Origin: Henriciella barbarensis | GTDB taxonomy: Bacteria > Pseudomonadota > Alphaproteobacteria > Caulobacterales > Hyphomonadaceae | Length of the DNA stretch: 64,000 nt | Direction: 5' to 3' | Assembly (NCBI RefSeq): GCF_003576345.1 | Contig: NZ_QWGB01000007.1 | Span: 1 to 64,000, forward strand | Shown: positions 1-9,537 of the stretch, in pieces | How positions within the stretch are numbered: position 1 is the first letter of the stretch | Layout of the letters: each line of letters starts with the position of its first letter | Program-made: the position numbers and the translations under genes | The notes under the pieces: model-generated | What the model was told of the DNA's origin: nothing | Database searches by the model: none | The model's input: only the letters and a program-made list of their open reading frames with translations

Positions 1-63
1 TGACCCAGCCCCGTAATTTCCGGCCATGAATTTGCAGAGTCCTCGACACGAAGAGGATGACAG

Positions 64-330
64 ATGCGCAAATCACGATTTTCCGAAGAACAGATCATTG
101 GGATGATCCGGGAGCACGAAGCTGGTGTGAAGACGGCCGATATCTGCCGCAAGTACGGCATCTCGGATGCGACCTTCTACAAGTACAAGGCGAAGTTCGG
201 CGGCATGACGGTGTCGGACGCCCGGCGGTTGAAGACGCTGGAGGAGGAGAACTCGAAGCTGAAGCGCCTCCTGGCCGATGCCATGCTGGACAATGCCGCC
301 CTGAAGGACCTGGCGACAAAAAACTTCTGA
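64..330 (+). CDS. IS3-family OrfA (helix-turn-helix DNA-binding protein)
   Basis: An 88-residue OrfA that binds the element's ends and is fused to OrfB by frameshifting. The N-terminal half is a transposase-8-type helix-turn-helix ([17 protein letters not shown], then [10 protein letters not shown]). The C-terminal half is a leucine-zipper-like helix ([14 protein letters not shown]) that would mediate oligomerisation. A GAGGA ribosome-binding site lies about 7 bases before the ATG. The last sense codons form a canonical slippery heptamer, A AAA AAC, at 318-324, six bases before the TGA. OrfA therefore ends normally at 330, or ribosomes slip -1 into the OrfB frame. Confidence 0.9.
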   Translation: MRKSRFSEEQIIGMIREHEAGVKTADICRKYGISDATFYKYKAKFGGMTVSDARRLKTLEEENSKLKRLLADAMLDNAALKDLATKNF

Positions 331-1244
331 CGCCCGATGCGAAGCGGAAGGCCGTGCACCACGTGATGGAAACGCATGGCCTGTCGGAGCGTCGGGCCTG
401 CCTGCTGGCCGATCTCGATCGGTCCACCTTCCAGTATGAGAAACGCGATGGCGGTGACGAGAAGCTGCGCCAGAGGCTACGGGAGCTGGCTGGTGAACGC
501 CGCCGGTTCGGCTATCGCAGGCTCGGCATCCTGCTGGACCGCGAGGGCCTCAGTGCCAATCACAAGAAGATCTACCGCATCTATGCCGAGGAGGGGTTGG
601 CCGTGAAACGACGACGCGGGCGAAAGCGGGCGACAGGCACGCGTTCGCCCATGCTCCTGCCGGAACAGGCGAATGAGCGATGGAGCCTGGACTTCGTGTC
701 GGATGCCCTCAGCGATGGCCGCCGGTTCCGCACGCTCTGTGTTGTCGACGACTTCTCCCGGGAAGCCCTGGCTGTGGTCGTCGATGTCTCCTTGTCCGGC
801 GTGCGGGTCGCGAGGGAGCTGTCCCGCCTCATCGCCCAGCGGGGCGCTCCGAAGATGATCGTCTCCGACAATGGCACTGAGCTCACCAGTCATGCGATCC
901 TGAAATGGGTCCGCGAGGTCGGCATCGAGTGGCATTACATCGCGCCGGGAAAGCCGACACAGAATGCCTTCGTCGAAAGCTTCAACGGCCGGCTGCGCGA
1001 CGAGTGCCTGAACGAGCATCTCTTCGACAGTCTCGGTGACGCCCGGCGCATCATCGAAGCCTGGCGGATCGATTACAACACGACACGGCCGCACACCGCA
1101 CTCGGCGGACTTGCTCCGTTGACCTATGCCGCTCAGCACCGCAGACACCGGCCCGGCTCGCTTGAGCGTCGCGGTGGCTCCGCTCGCCGGGCCTTGACCT
1201 CAAACCAACCAACAGAAAGAAAGGCGAACAGACTCTCCGAATGA
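64..1244 (+). CDS. IS3-family transposase OrfAB made by -1 programmed frameshift
   Basis: The DDE transposase that cuts and joins the element. It reads orfA to the A_AAA_AAC heptamer at 318-324 and then shifts -1, continuing with [11 protein letters not shown] to the stop at 1244. The rve integrase core shows all three acidic residues: D in [11 protein letters not shown] in [11 protein letters not shown] and E in [14 protein letters not shown]. An HTH_21-like stretch ([16 protein letters not shown]) precedes the core. OrfB could also start alone at the ATG at 366. No internal stop or deletion is visible, so the element looks transposition-competent; activity itself is inference. Confidence 0.88.
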
Positions 1245-1254
1245 ACGGCCCGGA

Positions 1255-2385
1255 TCACGGGGCTGGGTCAGTCTCACCAGCTGATTGAACATACGCGTGC
1301 CATTCTGCTTTACTTCGGAAACTAGAAGGGTCCGGCACTGCGACCGCGTATAGGGCGCGGAAATAGATATAATTCAGCTTGAAGCTCGAGTTGTTAGCCA
1401 ACTCTGTATCAACAATCTTTTGAAGTAATTTCCCGCGAGCGAAATCGTCTTCCGCAGTTTTCGCAAGGCTTGGCTTCTTCGCCGTGTTCTCAGCAATTAT
1501 TTTTTGCCCCAACGAGTGAAATGTATGGACCTGAAGCCCATCAATTCCTTTGAACGCAGAAAGGCGTGACGTAATACGTTCGCGCAGCTCTTCGCGAGCC
1601 GAGTTATTGAACGCGACCACTAAGATCTCTGCAGGCTCGCAGAGTTTATTCATCAAAATGTACCCGATTCTTCCGACTAGCGCGGAGGTCTTTCCGGAAC
1701 CAGCAGGCGCTACAAGTAGGTTGCGGTCCTCCATAGTTACGGCAGCCTGGCGTTGCTCATTGGTGAGCGGACGACTTTCGACCTGTTCGAAAAAAGATTT
1801 GTATCTGAGCAATTCGCCTTCAACGAATTTGCGGTTTCGCGATTTGATGGTCTCAGACTGGTCCGATGCTATCTCGCTTATCGTAGCTAGCTTGTCGCGA
1901 ACGGCTGGATCTACCAAATCCAATTGGAACATGGGGTGCATGAGAAAACGCAACACTCTCCCATAACCCAACGATGCTTCGCTTAAATAGCTCTCGATCC
2001 ATTTCTGGCGGTCTCGGTTTGCGATGTACATTGGTTTAGCGAGGAGAGCTTCGATAGCGGTTGAAAGATGCACAATCGACGTGCCCTCATTCGATAGGGC
2101 TGCCGCAACGCCGTTCTGGACACGTGCAACAAGTTTCTTCTCGAAACTTCGGGCTTCACCGATCGGCAAACGCTTTGCCTCTAAGCTCATATCGTGGGCT
2201 CGAACAGAAATATCCGCCCAGCCGATGAGCTTCGGTACCAGTTGGACATCCACGACGTCTTGATACGCAATAGTTCGAGGCGCCTCACCACGAGTAGCGA
2301 AACGGATGGATCCCAATTCTAGGCTTACTGTTGTCTGCCGGACTCCGCCCAAAAGGCTTCCGATTCTACCACTACTGATTTCCAT
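1255..2385 (-). pseudogene. HelD-like (helicase IV) UvrD-family helicase, truncated by IS3 insertion
   Basis: About 371 native residues of a superfamily 1A helicase. The N-terminal ~190 residues resemble the HelD/helicase IV accessory domain. FFEQVESRPLTNEQRQA (Q-motif region) and Walker A (APAGSGKTSAL) follow, then ILVVAFNNSAREEL and the VHTFHSLG motif. Helicase IV of E. coli is close to 690 residues, so motifs III-VI are missing. The last native codon is cut at 1271. The frame then runs into the IS end, adds TDPAP and stops at a TGA inside the IS inverted repeat. The remaining product could bind ATP but should not be a working translocase. The missing half is beyond the left edge or lost. 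Confidence 0.85.
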
Positions 2386-2981
2386 CTAAACTTAATGCCA
2401 TAATTCTGCGGGCCCGTTCATCTTCTTTCTTAGATGGCGGCAGAAATCAGTCGAGACACCAAGCCTAAACGGCTAATTCGGACATCGTCGGCTGGCGTCT
2501 CTCTAGGATACATGGTCCAGAGATAGAGGAAGTGCCCGAAACATAGATGCCAACCAATGGCGTTATTCGCGGCAGGCTGTGCGAAATATATTTGCCTGGT
2601 CGTGACTGCCGAACTACCTGCTGCCTCTTTGGAGAGTGAGATACGTAAAGGCCAAAGCGCTTCGATTTCTTATTGGATAGCGTTTGGCTTTGTCTCGTTC
2701 ATCCGCACTCATGGTATTTCGACAATAATCACATGAGTTCAAATGAGTGAACTTGTGGGGCTGTTCACTTTTTTCGGGTCGAAATACCCAATCTTCGGTA
2801 CCTACAGTGGGTGTAGAAGCATCTAGTGGCCATGTTGAGCATACCTGTTGGGTAACACTGTATAGGCGGGGCGCCTCAGTAAGCGTGGGGCGCGGCAAGG
2901 CGCTAGGGGTGCGCTAAGTAGTGGGGCATGTGGGGCATTGGGGCACGTTGCTAAGCGCCTGTCCTCTCAGCCCTAGACGTC
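2386..2981. other. Intergenic stretch without a recognised gene
   Basis: About 600 bases between the helicase remnant and the nuclease gene. The only open frame of note (minus strand, 2614-2898) has no family resemblance and was not accepted. The sequence is lower in GC than the core genome to its right. Around 2922-2945 three copies of TGGGGCA occur 9 and 8 bases apart. I see no hairpin with a T-tract, no RNA gene and no attachment-site duplicate of the tRNA-Arg 3' end here. Confidence 0.5.
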
Positions 2982-3473
2982 CTAATCGTAGGACCGATCA
3001 CCCCAAAGGTCGGCCGGGCAAGTTGGCGACCAAACATTTGCGCCCGCCTCACGAGCGCGAGCCTCCTCATCCGCATATCGGCCATCGCTGTAGCGTGGCC
3101 AATCGCGGCCCCACCCCGTCGATACCATGAATTCACCGATATCGACGCCGGCAACGTCACACACCGCAATTGCGCGATCCCAACGGTCCTCACCGCTGAC
3201 ATCGCAGGTGACAGTCCGGCTTCCGATAAAATCAGACAACGCCAGGGCTGCTTGCTGATACACGTTCACATCGCCGCAGCGCGCCCCCCGTTCAGGGGTG
3301 TCATACCCGCTTAGTCGAACTCGCTTCCCATGAATTTCGATCGTGTCGCCATCAATGACCGACGCAACTCCAGCCAACTCTTCAATAGCGGGTTCGGCTG
3401 CTGTCGACCCGACGCTACACCCGGCTATTACGAATCCGAGCATGCCAAACGCCCCTACCCTCTTTATCGTCAT
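2982..3473 (-). CDS. Thermonuclease (staphylococcal nuclease homologue), lipoprotein
   Basis: A 163-residue SNase-fold protein. The N-terminus is a lipoprotein signal (hydrophobic stretch ending GFVIAGC, Cys19), so it is probably exported and lipid-anchored. The nuclease core carries the family landmarks: VIDGDTI near residue 40 (metal-binding Asp), VRLSGYDTPERG around 52-62 (Arg53, Asp58, Glu61) and DRWDRAIAVC near 97-105 (second catalytic Arg). Four further cysteines could form disulfides. SNase proteins hydrolyse DNA or RNA with calcium. It lies 270 bases beyond the end of zorD on the same strand. Its place in a defence island is suggestive, but such lipoproteins are also common housekeeping genes in alphaproteobacteria. 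Confidence 0.85.
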   Translation of the reverse strand: MTIKRVGAFGMLGFVIAGCSVGSTAAEPAIEELAGVASVIDGDTIEIHGKRVRLSGYDTPERGARCGDVNVYQQAALALSDFIGSRTVTCDVSGEDRWDRAIAVCDVAGVDIGEFMVSTGWGRDWPRYSDGRYADEEARAREAGANVWSPTCPADLWGDRSYD

Positions 3474-3743
3474 CTGAAAGCCTTCCTAGTTCAATAAGTA
3501 GGTTCGACCCGCGAACCCACTTGATACGTAGGCTCGCTAAGCCCTTTGCGTAGCACGAACACGCTAACGAGGCGTACCACCGAGGTCTTGCGCGCTGGCG
3601 GAGAACGGGCGGCCGACGCCGCTGCATGCTGGCAAACTCGATCACACTGAAAATTCGACTAAGCCTGACCGATATCTCTTGATCCACTGCAAGCGCAGTA
3701 GTTCGACATCTAACGAGGCATTACCGATGAGCGTATCGGGTAG

Positions 3744-6700
3744 CTAATGAACCCCACTCATCTTTGGTTGAGACTGCTGCGTAGAAGATATCGGCTCATG
3801 AGTGGCGACGACTGTGCAGTCTTTTTCTGCACTCATCACACCCTGAATGCCCCGGCCGAGATCCCAGATGAAACGGTCACCCGTTCGAGCGACTGCCTCC
3901 ACGCTCCGGTCATGAAGATCATCACCAGCACGCTTGGACTTTATTTCGAGCGTTAATGGGACATCCGAGAGCCCCGATCTCCAGCTTCTGGAAAGATGCT
4001 CCACCTGATCATCGTCGCTCTCTCGGTGATCCGAGTTTGTTGATTCGGCATCATACGCAGTCAGTTCAACCTCCGTAATATTTGCAGTCATCCGTCTTAG
4101 TTTTTGTACAAAAGCAACTACCTGCTGGCGTTGCTTTCTGTGGGCGCATGTATAGGGGTCTACGATCTTCAGAGTGCTAATATCTGCACCGTCCAGGTAC
4201 TGCGAGAAAATTCGCCAATCTCGTGCTTCGCCCTGCTTGAAAACAAGGCGCGAAATCAGCGCTGCAGGTGGCTGTTCTTCCCAGCCCGGAATCGCGTCTT
4301 TTGCGGTCAACAGCCGCCGTACTTTAGGAGCTTTTTCCGGTTCTCTTTCTGTCGGCAGTGGCACAAGGGGGTCTTCAGCCTCAAGCGCCAGCTTACCTTC
4401 TTCACCCGTTCGCGCAGTAGCCCAGTCTAATGTTTCTGCGAGAAGATATTCAGCATCGCTATCACTCTCAGGCGGCACAAGCAGGGTCGAGCTCAGCTGG
4501 CGCTTGCGCCGCATCAAGGCGTCGAGCCGCCTGTCAAAGCTATGTTCAGCGACACTTGGATCCGGATGGATTGCCAGAGGGAGGTGCACTGTAACCGGCT
4601 TATCTTGCCCTATCCGATAGACTCGGTCTGTCGCTTGGTCCTCGACTGCCGGGTTCCACCAGCGGGAGAGATGGATGACATGATTTGCCGAAGTAATATT
4701 CAATCCGACCCCTCCCGCCTTGGGGGAAAGGATCAGCAGGTCAAATCCTTTTGGGGCCGCCTGGAAACGGTTGACGATATTTTGGCGTTCGGCGCTTCGT
4801 ATACTGCCATTTATTCGAGGTACCGGGTGCGGTAGGTCGAACCAACGCTGCAAAGCTCCAGACAAGAAGTCTTGCATCGCATGGCTTTCGCAGAAGATCA
4901 GCGCTTTCTCCCCTTCCTCTCGAATCGACTGAAGGATCTCGAACGTCTTTTGGAGCCGGGCTGATTCTTCGATATATGCCCTGTCATCGCTGACTGCATG
5001 CGGGCTGGCCGGATGGAGTGAAGTTCCCCGCATCTGCTGGATGATTTCAAGCATCGAACCACGGCTACCCTCCTGGCGCATGGCCTGCGCCCGCAAAAGA
5101 ACCTTGTCATAAGCAGCTCTCTGCCTGGGCGGCATCGCCGCTTCATGAATGACCATCTTCTTCTCAGGGAGACCTTCGAGAATGTCAGATTTCATTCGTC
5201 GCAGCATGAAGGCCGGTGTATTGTCGGCCTGTTCGGTAATCTTCGAGTGAAGGCTTTCCATAGCCACGCGGTCGTCCGGCGTGTACTTCGTCTCGAAGTC
5301 CTTGCTCGTCCCGAGAAACCCGGGGAAAATAACGTCACTGATCGACCACAAGTCTTGTAGCCTGTTTTCAACGGGTGTGCCTGTCATGCCTATTTGCAAT
5401 TGACCGTTGAGCGTTTTTGCCGCCCGGGTCATCTGGCTGACTGGGTTTTTTAGCTTCTGGATTTCATCGTAGACGACAACCGAAAAGCGGATCTTGGCGA
5501 AGCTCATATGATAGTCGCGCATCGTTTCGAAGGTCGTTAGCACCACCCCCGCGTCCCGCAGTTCCGAAACGTCTAAGCGTGAGCTACCACCTCGGATGTC
5601 AGTACCCTTCGCTGTTCGCAGTCGGTTAAGGTCGCCACCATAAACTCGTTCGAGCCGACCTAGCGCACCCGGGCGAATGTGTAGTTCAATCTCCTGTTCC
5701 CAGTTTTTGAGTAGGCCGCTAGGTGCGACGATCAAAATGGGTGCCAAACTTGGGTTCTGGCCCTTGAGCCACGCAAAGAATGCCAGGGCCTGAAACGTTT
5801 TGCCTAGTCCCATATCGTCGGCCAGCAATAAACCAGGTGTGCCGCGTTGCCAGCCATGAGAAAGCCAGGCGATCCCGATTTTCTGATGGGGCTTCGGGGT
5901 GGATATCACTGACTGTGGCAGGTTTGGCTGCTCGAATGCCGGCCCGCCCTCTCCTGCTGCCAGGGGTGCAAATTTTAGCTCTTCAAGATTGTCATCGACC
6001 TGAAGAAAATAGGTATCTCGAGGAGGTTCAGCTTGGTCCTGATTTCCCGCTGTCTGTGCCTTAGTTGCTTCATCATGAAGAGTTGAAAGGTTTTCAATCG
6101 CGGCAACGAACTCCGGCGTGGCTGGGTAGCGTTCGCCCTCAAACGCGAAATCTTCTTTCTCGTCTTGCAAGGCCTGCGCTGCTGCCGCCTTTAGTTCAGG
6201 CAACCGTTCGGGTACGAGGCTGATCTGCCTGTCATGAGGCGGGTCGCCAATGCGAACCCCAAAAATTTCAGGAAGCCATGAGTTTGGTTTTGATTTTAGC
6301 CACGGGACAACTACCGGCTTCCAGACCTCGATATCGCGAACACGGGTCGAGAACTGCTCTGTTTCGACAAATAGACAAATCTCGCCATCATCGTCTTCCG
6401 CAGACCCTGCAGCCAAATATTCGCGCATAGCAAGCGTAGGGTTTCTGGCGAATTCCCGCTTCTCCTCATTCGATGCTCGTTGTTTCCGATGAACTAGTTC
6501 GAGCCCACGCCTCAGCCCCTCATCGAGGAACACAAACGTTCCATCCGGCATAAGGTACCCATTACGAACAGTACTCGCCTGCCTAAATTTCTGCGCAAAA
6601 GCGCGCGCTCCATTTGGCGGTAACAGCCCCTCTGAGGTCGCATCCGGCAAGCTTCCAAGCTCCTGCGAAGTTTCGTTGGTTCGCTGAGCAAATAGTACCG

Positions 6701-7376
6701 GGTCGAAATCGAACTCACCGTCTGCAAGCTTCAGATCGAGTGAAAACGCGGCGGCATGAGCAATTTTTAAACGGCTGATTTGTCCGTCCGGCTCGATTTG
6801 CCCCCCAATTTGATTGCCGAGTACCTCTTTCAACTTCACCAGCACGGCCTGTCTAGCTGAAAGTTCGCTCTTGCTATTGAGCTCTCGAACTAATTGCCAA
6901 GCCTGGAATAGTCGCCGCGGCAGCCGGAAGCTTTCGCCGCGCGTTCGAATGCGCGCGCCCGCCACGTCACAACGTTCGGCCTGCCCACCTCGACTAAGCC
7001 AGCGCGCCTCCACATTAAATGTCGCCTCGTGAACTAGACCCCTGCCGTTCAGCTGCAGCGTGAGTGGCGTCACTGGCGGCAGCCCCAGCTCCCGGGCGTC
7101 AGCCTCTTCCAGATCCGCGACGAGATGAGCGGGCAGTAACAACCCGTCACCGTCCTCCTTAATCAGCTGAGCCGTGTCATCTTCACCTTGCACCCGAGCT
7201 TTCGCGAGCGCCCTGCCTTGCGAATAAGAAAGCTTGCTAGGCCACTCTGCGATTGGGATGGTGTTCAACTTTGGTTTCATTAGCGGCAGCGATGGGGCGC
7301 GCGTTTCCCGCAGCTCGATGCGTTCTCGCCCGTCAGGTCGCAACATAGCGCAAAATCGGATGTCGACTTTCGTCAT
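3744..7376 (-). CDS. zorD: ZorD, SNF2-family helicase of type I Zorya
   Basis: A 1210-residue effector of the Zorya defence system. The first ~500 residues form an N-terminal region of the kind seen in bacterial SNF2-like proteins. The ATPase follows: Walker A DDMGLGKTF near residue 524, DEIQ Walker B near 637, TGTPVENRL (motif III), SPKAGGVGLN (motif V) and DRVYRIGQD (motif VI) near 920. The last ~150 residues contain LHDRSVEAV and WDLGRGIQG around 1155, resembling the phospholipase-D-like MIT C-terminal domain. The ATG at 7376 was chosen because it overlaps the zorC stop by one base (TAATG); a longer frame to 7451 would sit inside zorC. In studied type I systems ZorD degrades invading DNA after activation. 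The assignment rests on motifs and gene order. Confidence 0.9.
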   Translation of the reverse strand: MTKVDIRFCAMLRPDGRERIELRETRAPSLPLMKPKLNTIPIAEWPSKLSYSQGRALAKARVQGEDDTAQLIKEDGDGLLLPAHLVADLEEADARELGLPPVTPLTLQLNGRGLVHEATFNVEARWLSRGGQAERCDVAGARIRTRGESFRLPRRLFQAWQLVRELNSKSELSARQAVLVKLKEVLGNQIGGQIEPDGQISRLKIAHAAAFSLDLKLADGEFDFDPVLFAQRTNETSQELGSLPDATSEGLLPPNGARAFAQKFRQASTVRNGYLMPDGTFVFLDEGLRRGLELVHRKQRASNEEKREFARNPTLAMREYLAAGSAEDDDGEICLFVETEQFSTRVRDIEVWKPVVVPWLKSKPNSWLPEIFGVRIGDPPHDRQISLVPERLPELKAAAAQALQDEKEDFAFEGERYPATPEFVAAIENLSTLHDEATKAQTAGNQDQAEPPRDTYFLQVDDNLEELKFAPLAAGEGGPAFEQPNLPQSVISTPKPHQKIGIAWLSHGWQRGTPGLLLADDMGLGKTFQALAFFAWLKGQNPSLAPILIVAPSGLLKNWEQEIELHIRPGALGRLERVYGGDLNRLRTAKGTDIRGGSSRLDVSELRDAGVVLTTFETMRDYHMSFAKIRFSVVVYDEIQKLKNPVSQMTRAAKTLNGQLQIGMTGTPVENRLQDLWSISDVIFPGFLGTSKDFETKYTPDDRVAMESLHSKITEQADNTPAFMLRRMKSDILEGLPEKKMVIHEAAMPPRQRAAYDKVLLRAQAMRQEGSRGSMLEIIQQMRGTSLHPASPHAVSDDRAYIEESARLQKTFEILQSIREEGEKALIFCESHAMQDFLSGALQRWFDLPHPVPRINGSIRSAERQNIVNRFQAAPKGFDLLILSPKAGGVGLNITSANHVIHLSRWWNPAVEDQATDRVYRIGQDKPVTVHLPLAIHPDPSVAEHSFDRRLDALMRRKRQLSSTLLVPPESDSDAEYLLAETLDWATARTGEEGKLALEAEDPLVPLPTEREPEKAPKVRRLLTAKDAIPGWEEQPPAALISRLVFKQGEARDWRIFSQYLDGADISTLKIVDPYTCAHRKQRQQVVAFVQKLRRMTANITEVELTAYDAESTNSDHRESDDDQVEHLSRSWRSGLSDVPLTLEIKSKRAGDDLHDRSVEAVARTGDRFIWDLGRGIQGVMSAEKDCTVVATHEPISSTQQSQPKMSGVH

Positions 7377-8764
7377 TAATATCCTCGCCCAAATACCGGA
7401 TGACGGAGATTCGTCGCCCGATAAATCTGCCCAGCGAAACGTGCCTGCCAATTACTCATGTGAGAAATATGGAAAAAACTTCCCCCGTCCGCCATGGCTT
7501 TGAGACGCCGAGTTTCGTAGGTTTTGCCAAAGAACTTCGGCGCTTGGGGATGCTCGCTTCCCCAAAATCGACAAGCACCATTATGGCTCCACTCGGCGAT
7601 CACGAGATCTCCCAGTTTCATCAAAAGTGAAGAATGGCTCGCATCGCTTCCACCGCCTGTATTAAGCGTGGCGAAATCCACCCTTTCACCGGATGCCGCG
7701 ATGATCTTGCGAATATCTTCTTTCGCACGTGGGCCAAGTGCAAACCAGGCGTCCGAAATGTGTCCTGCTTCTAGGTAGCCCAGCCAGAAGCGCTCGCGTT
7801 CGTCCCACTGATCCCTGCGCTCCGTTGTACTCGCAATAGCGCGAAAAAACGTTCGCATTGCCGCGTCGGTTAACCAGCGACGCAAGACAGACACTAGCGA
7901 ATACGCCGCCTCTGGACCTTCCTTGTCAGCAATCACACGCTCTAAATTGGCCCAGCGGGTTACGGCAATACGGGGATCTCCGACACTTTCGACCAGGAAA
8001 TTTGTGACATGTTTGCGGTGATCATCGCCGGGGTTCTGATTTAACCAAGGCCTCAGTAATGCGAATGCTAGAATAGGAGTGCAGACGGCACCCTCCTTGG
8101 CCTGCGCGAACATCTCCAGCAGTCGCCTTTGCCCATCGACAGCCGCTTCATCGCGCATCAATGCTACAGCCCTGCACGCCTCATCGAATGCAACATCGCC
8201 GAATCGGGTCGAAAATATCCGTGATCCAAAGCCTAATTTTTCAAGCAACGTATGCGGCCGCGGACCACCGAATTCTACCAGTGCCTTTCCTACCGTGGAA
8301 GGCCCATCTTCGAGATGCCATAGACGCCAGGTTTCGCCCCGGCCGGCCCAAGGCTCGCCCAAATACGTAGCAGCTTCCTTCGCAGCGTTCGCCAAACTTG
8401 TGCAAACAGGGTGATCAACAGGAAAATGTTGTAAATATCCAGCAATGGTCGAGCGAAAATGGCTTCGTTTCTCTCGGCGGCGGGCTTCTACGAGCGCCTT
8501 AAGCCCCAGCCCATGATAGTCCGGATACTGCCATACTTGGGATAGTAGCAAATTGAGATCCCTGCTCTTGGCTCTTGAAAGGGCCTCTGAGGACATCCGT
8601 TGAAGAAAAGTGATTAGTTCTTCGGTATCCACGAGTTTCCCGACAAGCGGATCAGGTAGATGGACCAGTGCTGCCTCTACAGCGGTGCATTCCGACAGCC
8701 GAACCGGGAAGCCATGTTGGGTGCGGCTCCGAATATCGCCAGCAACGCTCTTCAACCCGTTCAT
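7376..8764 (-). CDS. zorC: ZorC, EH-signature protein of type I Zorya
   Basis: A 462-residue protein occupying the zorC position. It is an all-helical-looking soluble protein without signal peptide or membrane segment. It has the features of the EH-signature family, named for conserved Glu and His: a WDERERFWLGYL segment near residue 320 and IAEWSHNGACRFW near 395, followed by another His-rich C-terminal patch (FFHISHM and NLRHPVFGRG). ZorC is a DNA-binding component that helps ZorD act on phage DNA in the studied E. coli system. The ATG overlaps the zorB stop (ATGA at 8761-8764), indicating translational coupling. Sequence alone would be weak; the order between zorB and zorD makes the call strong. 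Confidence 0.87.
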   Translation of the reverse strand: MNGLKSVAGDIRSRTQHGFPVRLSECTAVEAALVHLPDPLVGKLVDTEELITFLQRMSSEALSRAKSRDLNLLLSQVWQYPDYHGLGLKALVEARRREKRSHFRSTIAGYLQHFPVDHPVCTSLANAAKEAATYLGEPWAGRGETWRLWHLEDGPSTVGKALVEFGGPRPHTLLEKLGFGSRIFSTRFGDVAFDEACRAVALMRDEAAVDGQRRLLEMFAQAKEGAVCTPILAFALLRPWLNQNPGDDHRKHVTNFLVESVGDPRIAVTRWANLERVIADKEGPEAAYSLVSVLRRWLTDAAMRTFFRAIASTTERRDQWDERERFWLGYLEAGHISDAWFALGPRAKEDIRKIIAASGERVDFATLNTGGGSDASHSSLLMKLGDLVIAEWSHNGACRFWGSEHPQAPKFFGKTYETRRLKAMADGGSFFHISHMSNWQARFAGQIYRATNLRHPVFGRGY

Positions 8765-9537
8765 GGCAAGTCTTCAAGTAAGCTGGAAGGGTTCTCCGGA
8801 TTCCCGCCCGGTGTTTGCATCAGAAATCTCAAATCAATCCTTCGGTTGCGGCTTTTCGCGTCCTCAGTGTCGCCGATGTCTATCGGACGATCCGGGCCAT
8901 AACCGCTCACGCCAAGAATTGATTGTGCTTCCGCGTCAGGACCATTGCGAAGCGTCTCAAGCAGCGGTGCCGACACTCTTAACGCCCGAAACGTGTTAAC
9001 AGCTCGCCGCATAGATAAATCATAATTGTCCATTTGTCCCCGCATCGGGTCGCTGTCGGTATGGCCCTCAATGAAAATTGCATCGACTCTGTGCCGTGCA
9101 CGGTTCTGCGGTGCACAGCTGGCCCCATACGTGTAGCAGGGCAGAATTTCCGCCATAGTCGCGGCGACGGTCTCAATCTTCTGAAGGTTTGTCGGCGCGA
9201 GTTCCCAAGCCCCTTTGGCGAAAAGTACTTCTTCCGGCAGCCGCAGCACGCCTGTTTGGGTATCAATCGTTACTTGAACACCGCGTTCTCTAAGGGTCTG
9301 CTCAAGAGCCTGGAGAAGTGCCGTCCGGGTAGATTGTGCGCTGCTTAAGGCAGCGACGGTTTCCTGATACTCAAGCTGAGACTCACTCAGCTCAGCGGTC
9401 ATCTCCTGATAGTCTATCGCAAAATAGACTAGCATAATGATGAAAATAAAAAGTAGGCCGACCATCATGTCCGTCATCGAGACGAAATAGCTTTCGGCTT
9501 CCTCTGACGGCCTTTTGCGTCTACTCGACTCAATCAT
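8761..9537 (-). CDS. zorB: ZorB, MotB/OmpA-like peptidoglycan-anchoring stator subunit
   Basis: A 258-residue inner-membrane protein. A basic, acidic cytoplasmic N-terminus leads into one transmembrane helix (about residues 22-42). That helix contains Asp23 in SMTDMMVGLL, the position of the proton-carrying Asp of MotB-type stators. A coiled linker (44-85) follows, then an OmpA/MotB peptidoglycan-binding domain with FIEGHTDSDP near 155, NYDLSMRRA near 171, GYGPDRPID near 212 and SRNRRIDLRF near 229. Extra Cys residues (134, 141) sit in an insertion of the periplasmic domain. Start and stop overlap zorA and zorC by four bases each (ATGA). It should form a proton-driven complex with ZorA. Confidence 0.92.
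   Translation of the reverse strand: MIESSRRKRPSEEAESYFVSMTDMMVGLLFIFIIMLVYFAIDYQEMTAELSESQLEYQETVAALSSAQSTRTALLQALEQTLRERGVQVTIDTQTGVLRLPEEVLFAKGAWELAPTNLQKIETVAATMAEILPCYTYGASCAPQNRARHRVDAIFIEGHTDSDPMRGQMDNYDLSMRRAVNTFRALRVSAPLLETLRNGPDAEAQSILGVSGYGPDRPIDIGDTEDAKSRNRRIDLRFLMQTPGGNPENPSSLLEDLP

Larger units (their letters stand above)
1..1270 (+). mobile_element. IS3-family insertion sequence, complete
   Basis: A complete element of 1270 bp. The ends are inverted repeats: bases 1-14 are the exact reverse complement of 1257-1270 (TGACCCAGCCCCGT), with an imperfect match further in. They start TG and end CA, as IS3-family elements do. It carries orfA and a DDE transposase orfB joined by a -1 frameshift. 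The OrfA sequence resembles the IS407-type subgroup, but that is from memory of the family. Only the right flank is visible, so a target-site duplication cannot be checked. The element interrupts a HelD-like gene on its right side. The left end falls exactly on base 1 of the window, which suggests a contig edge. Confidence 0.93.

Noticed and set aside
477-1148. Minus-strand open frame of 223 codons inside the IS
   Set aside because: Antisense to the transposase; no independent signal.
2614-2898. Minus-strand open frame of 94 codons with CDYC
   Set aside because: No family resemblance, no ribosome-binding site seen and odd composition; treated as chance in the low-GC intergenic DNA.
2922-2945. 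Three TGGGGCA repeats that could be iterons
   Set aside because: Only three short copies with unequal spacing, no replication gene nearby and no AT-rich block.
3415-3687. Minus-strand open frame of 90 codons
   Set aside because: It overlaps the nuclease gene's signal-peptide end in another frame and has a random-looking sequence.
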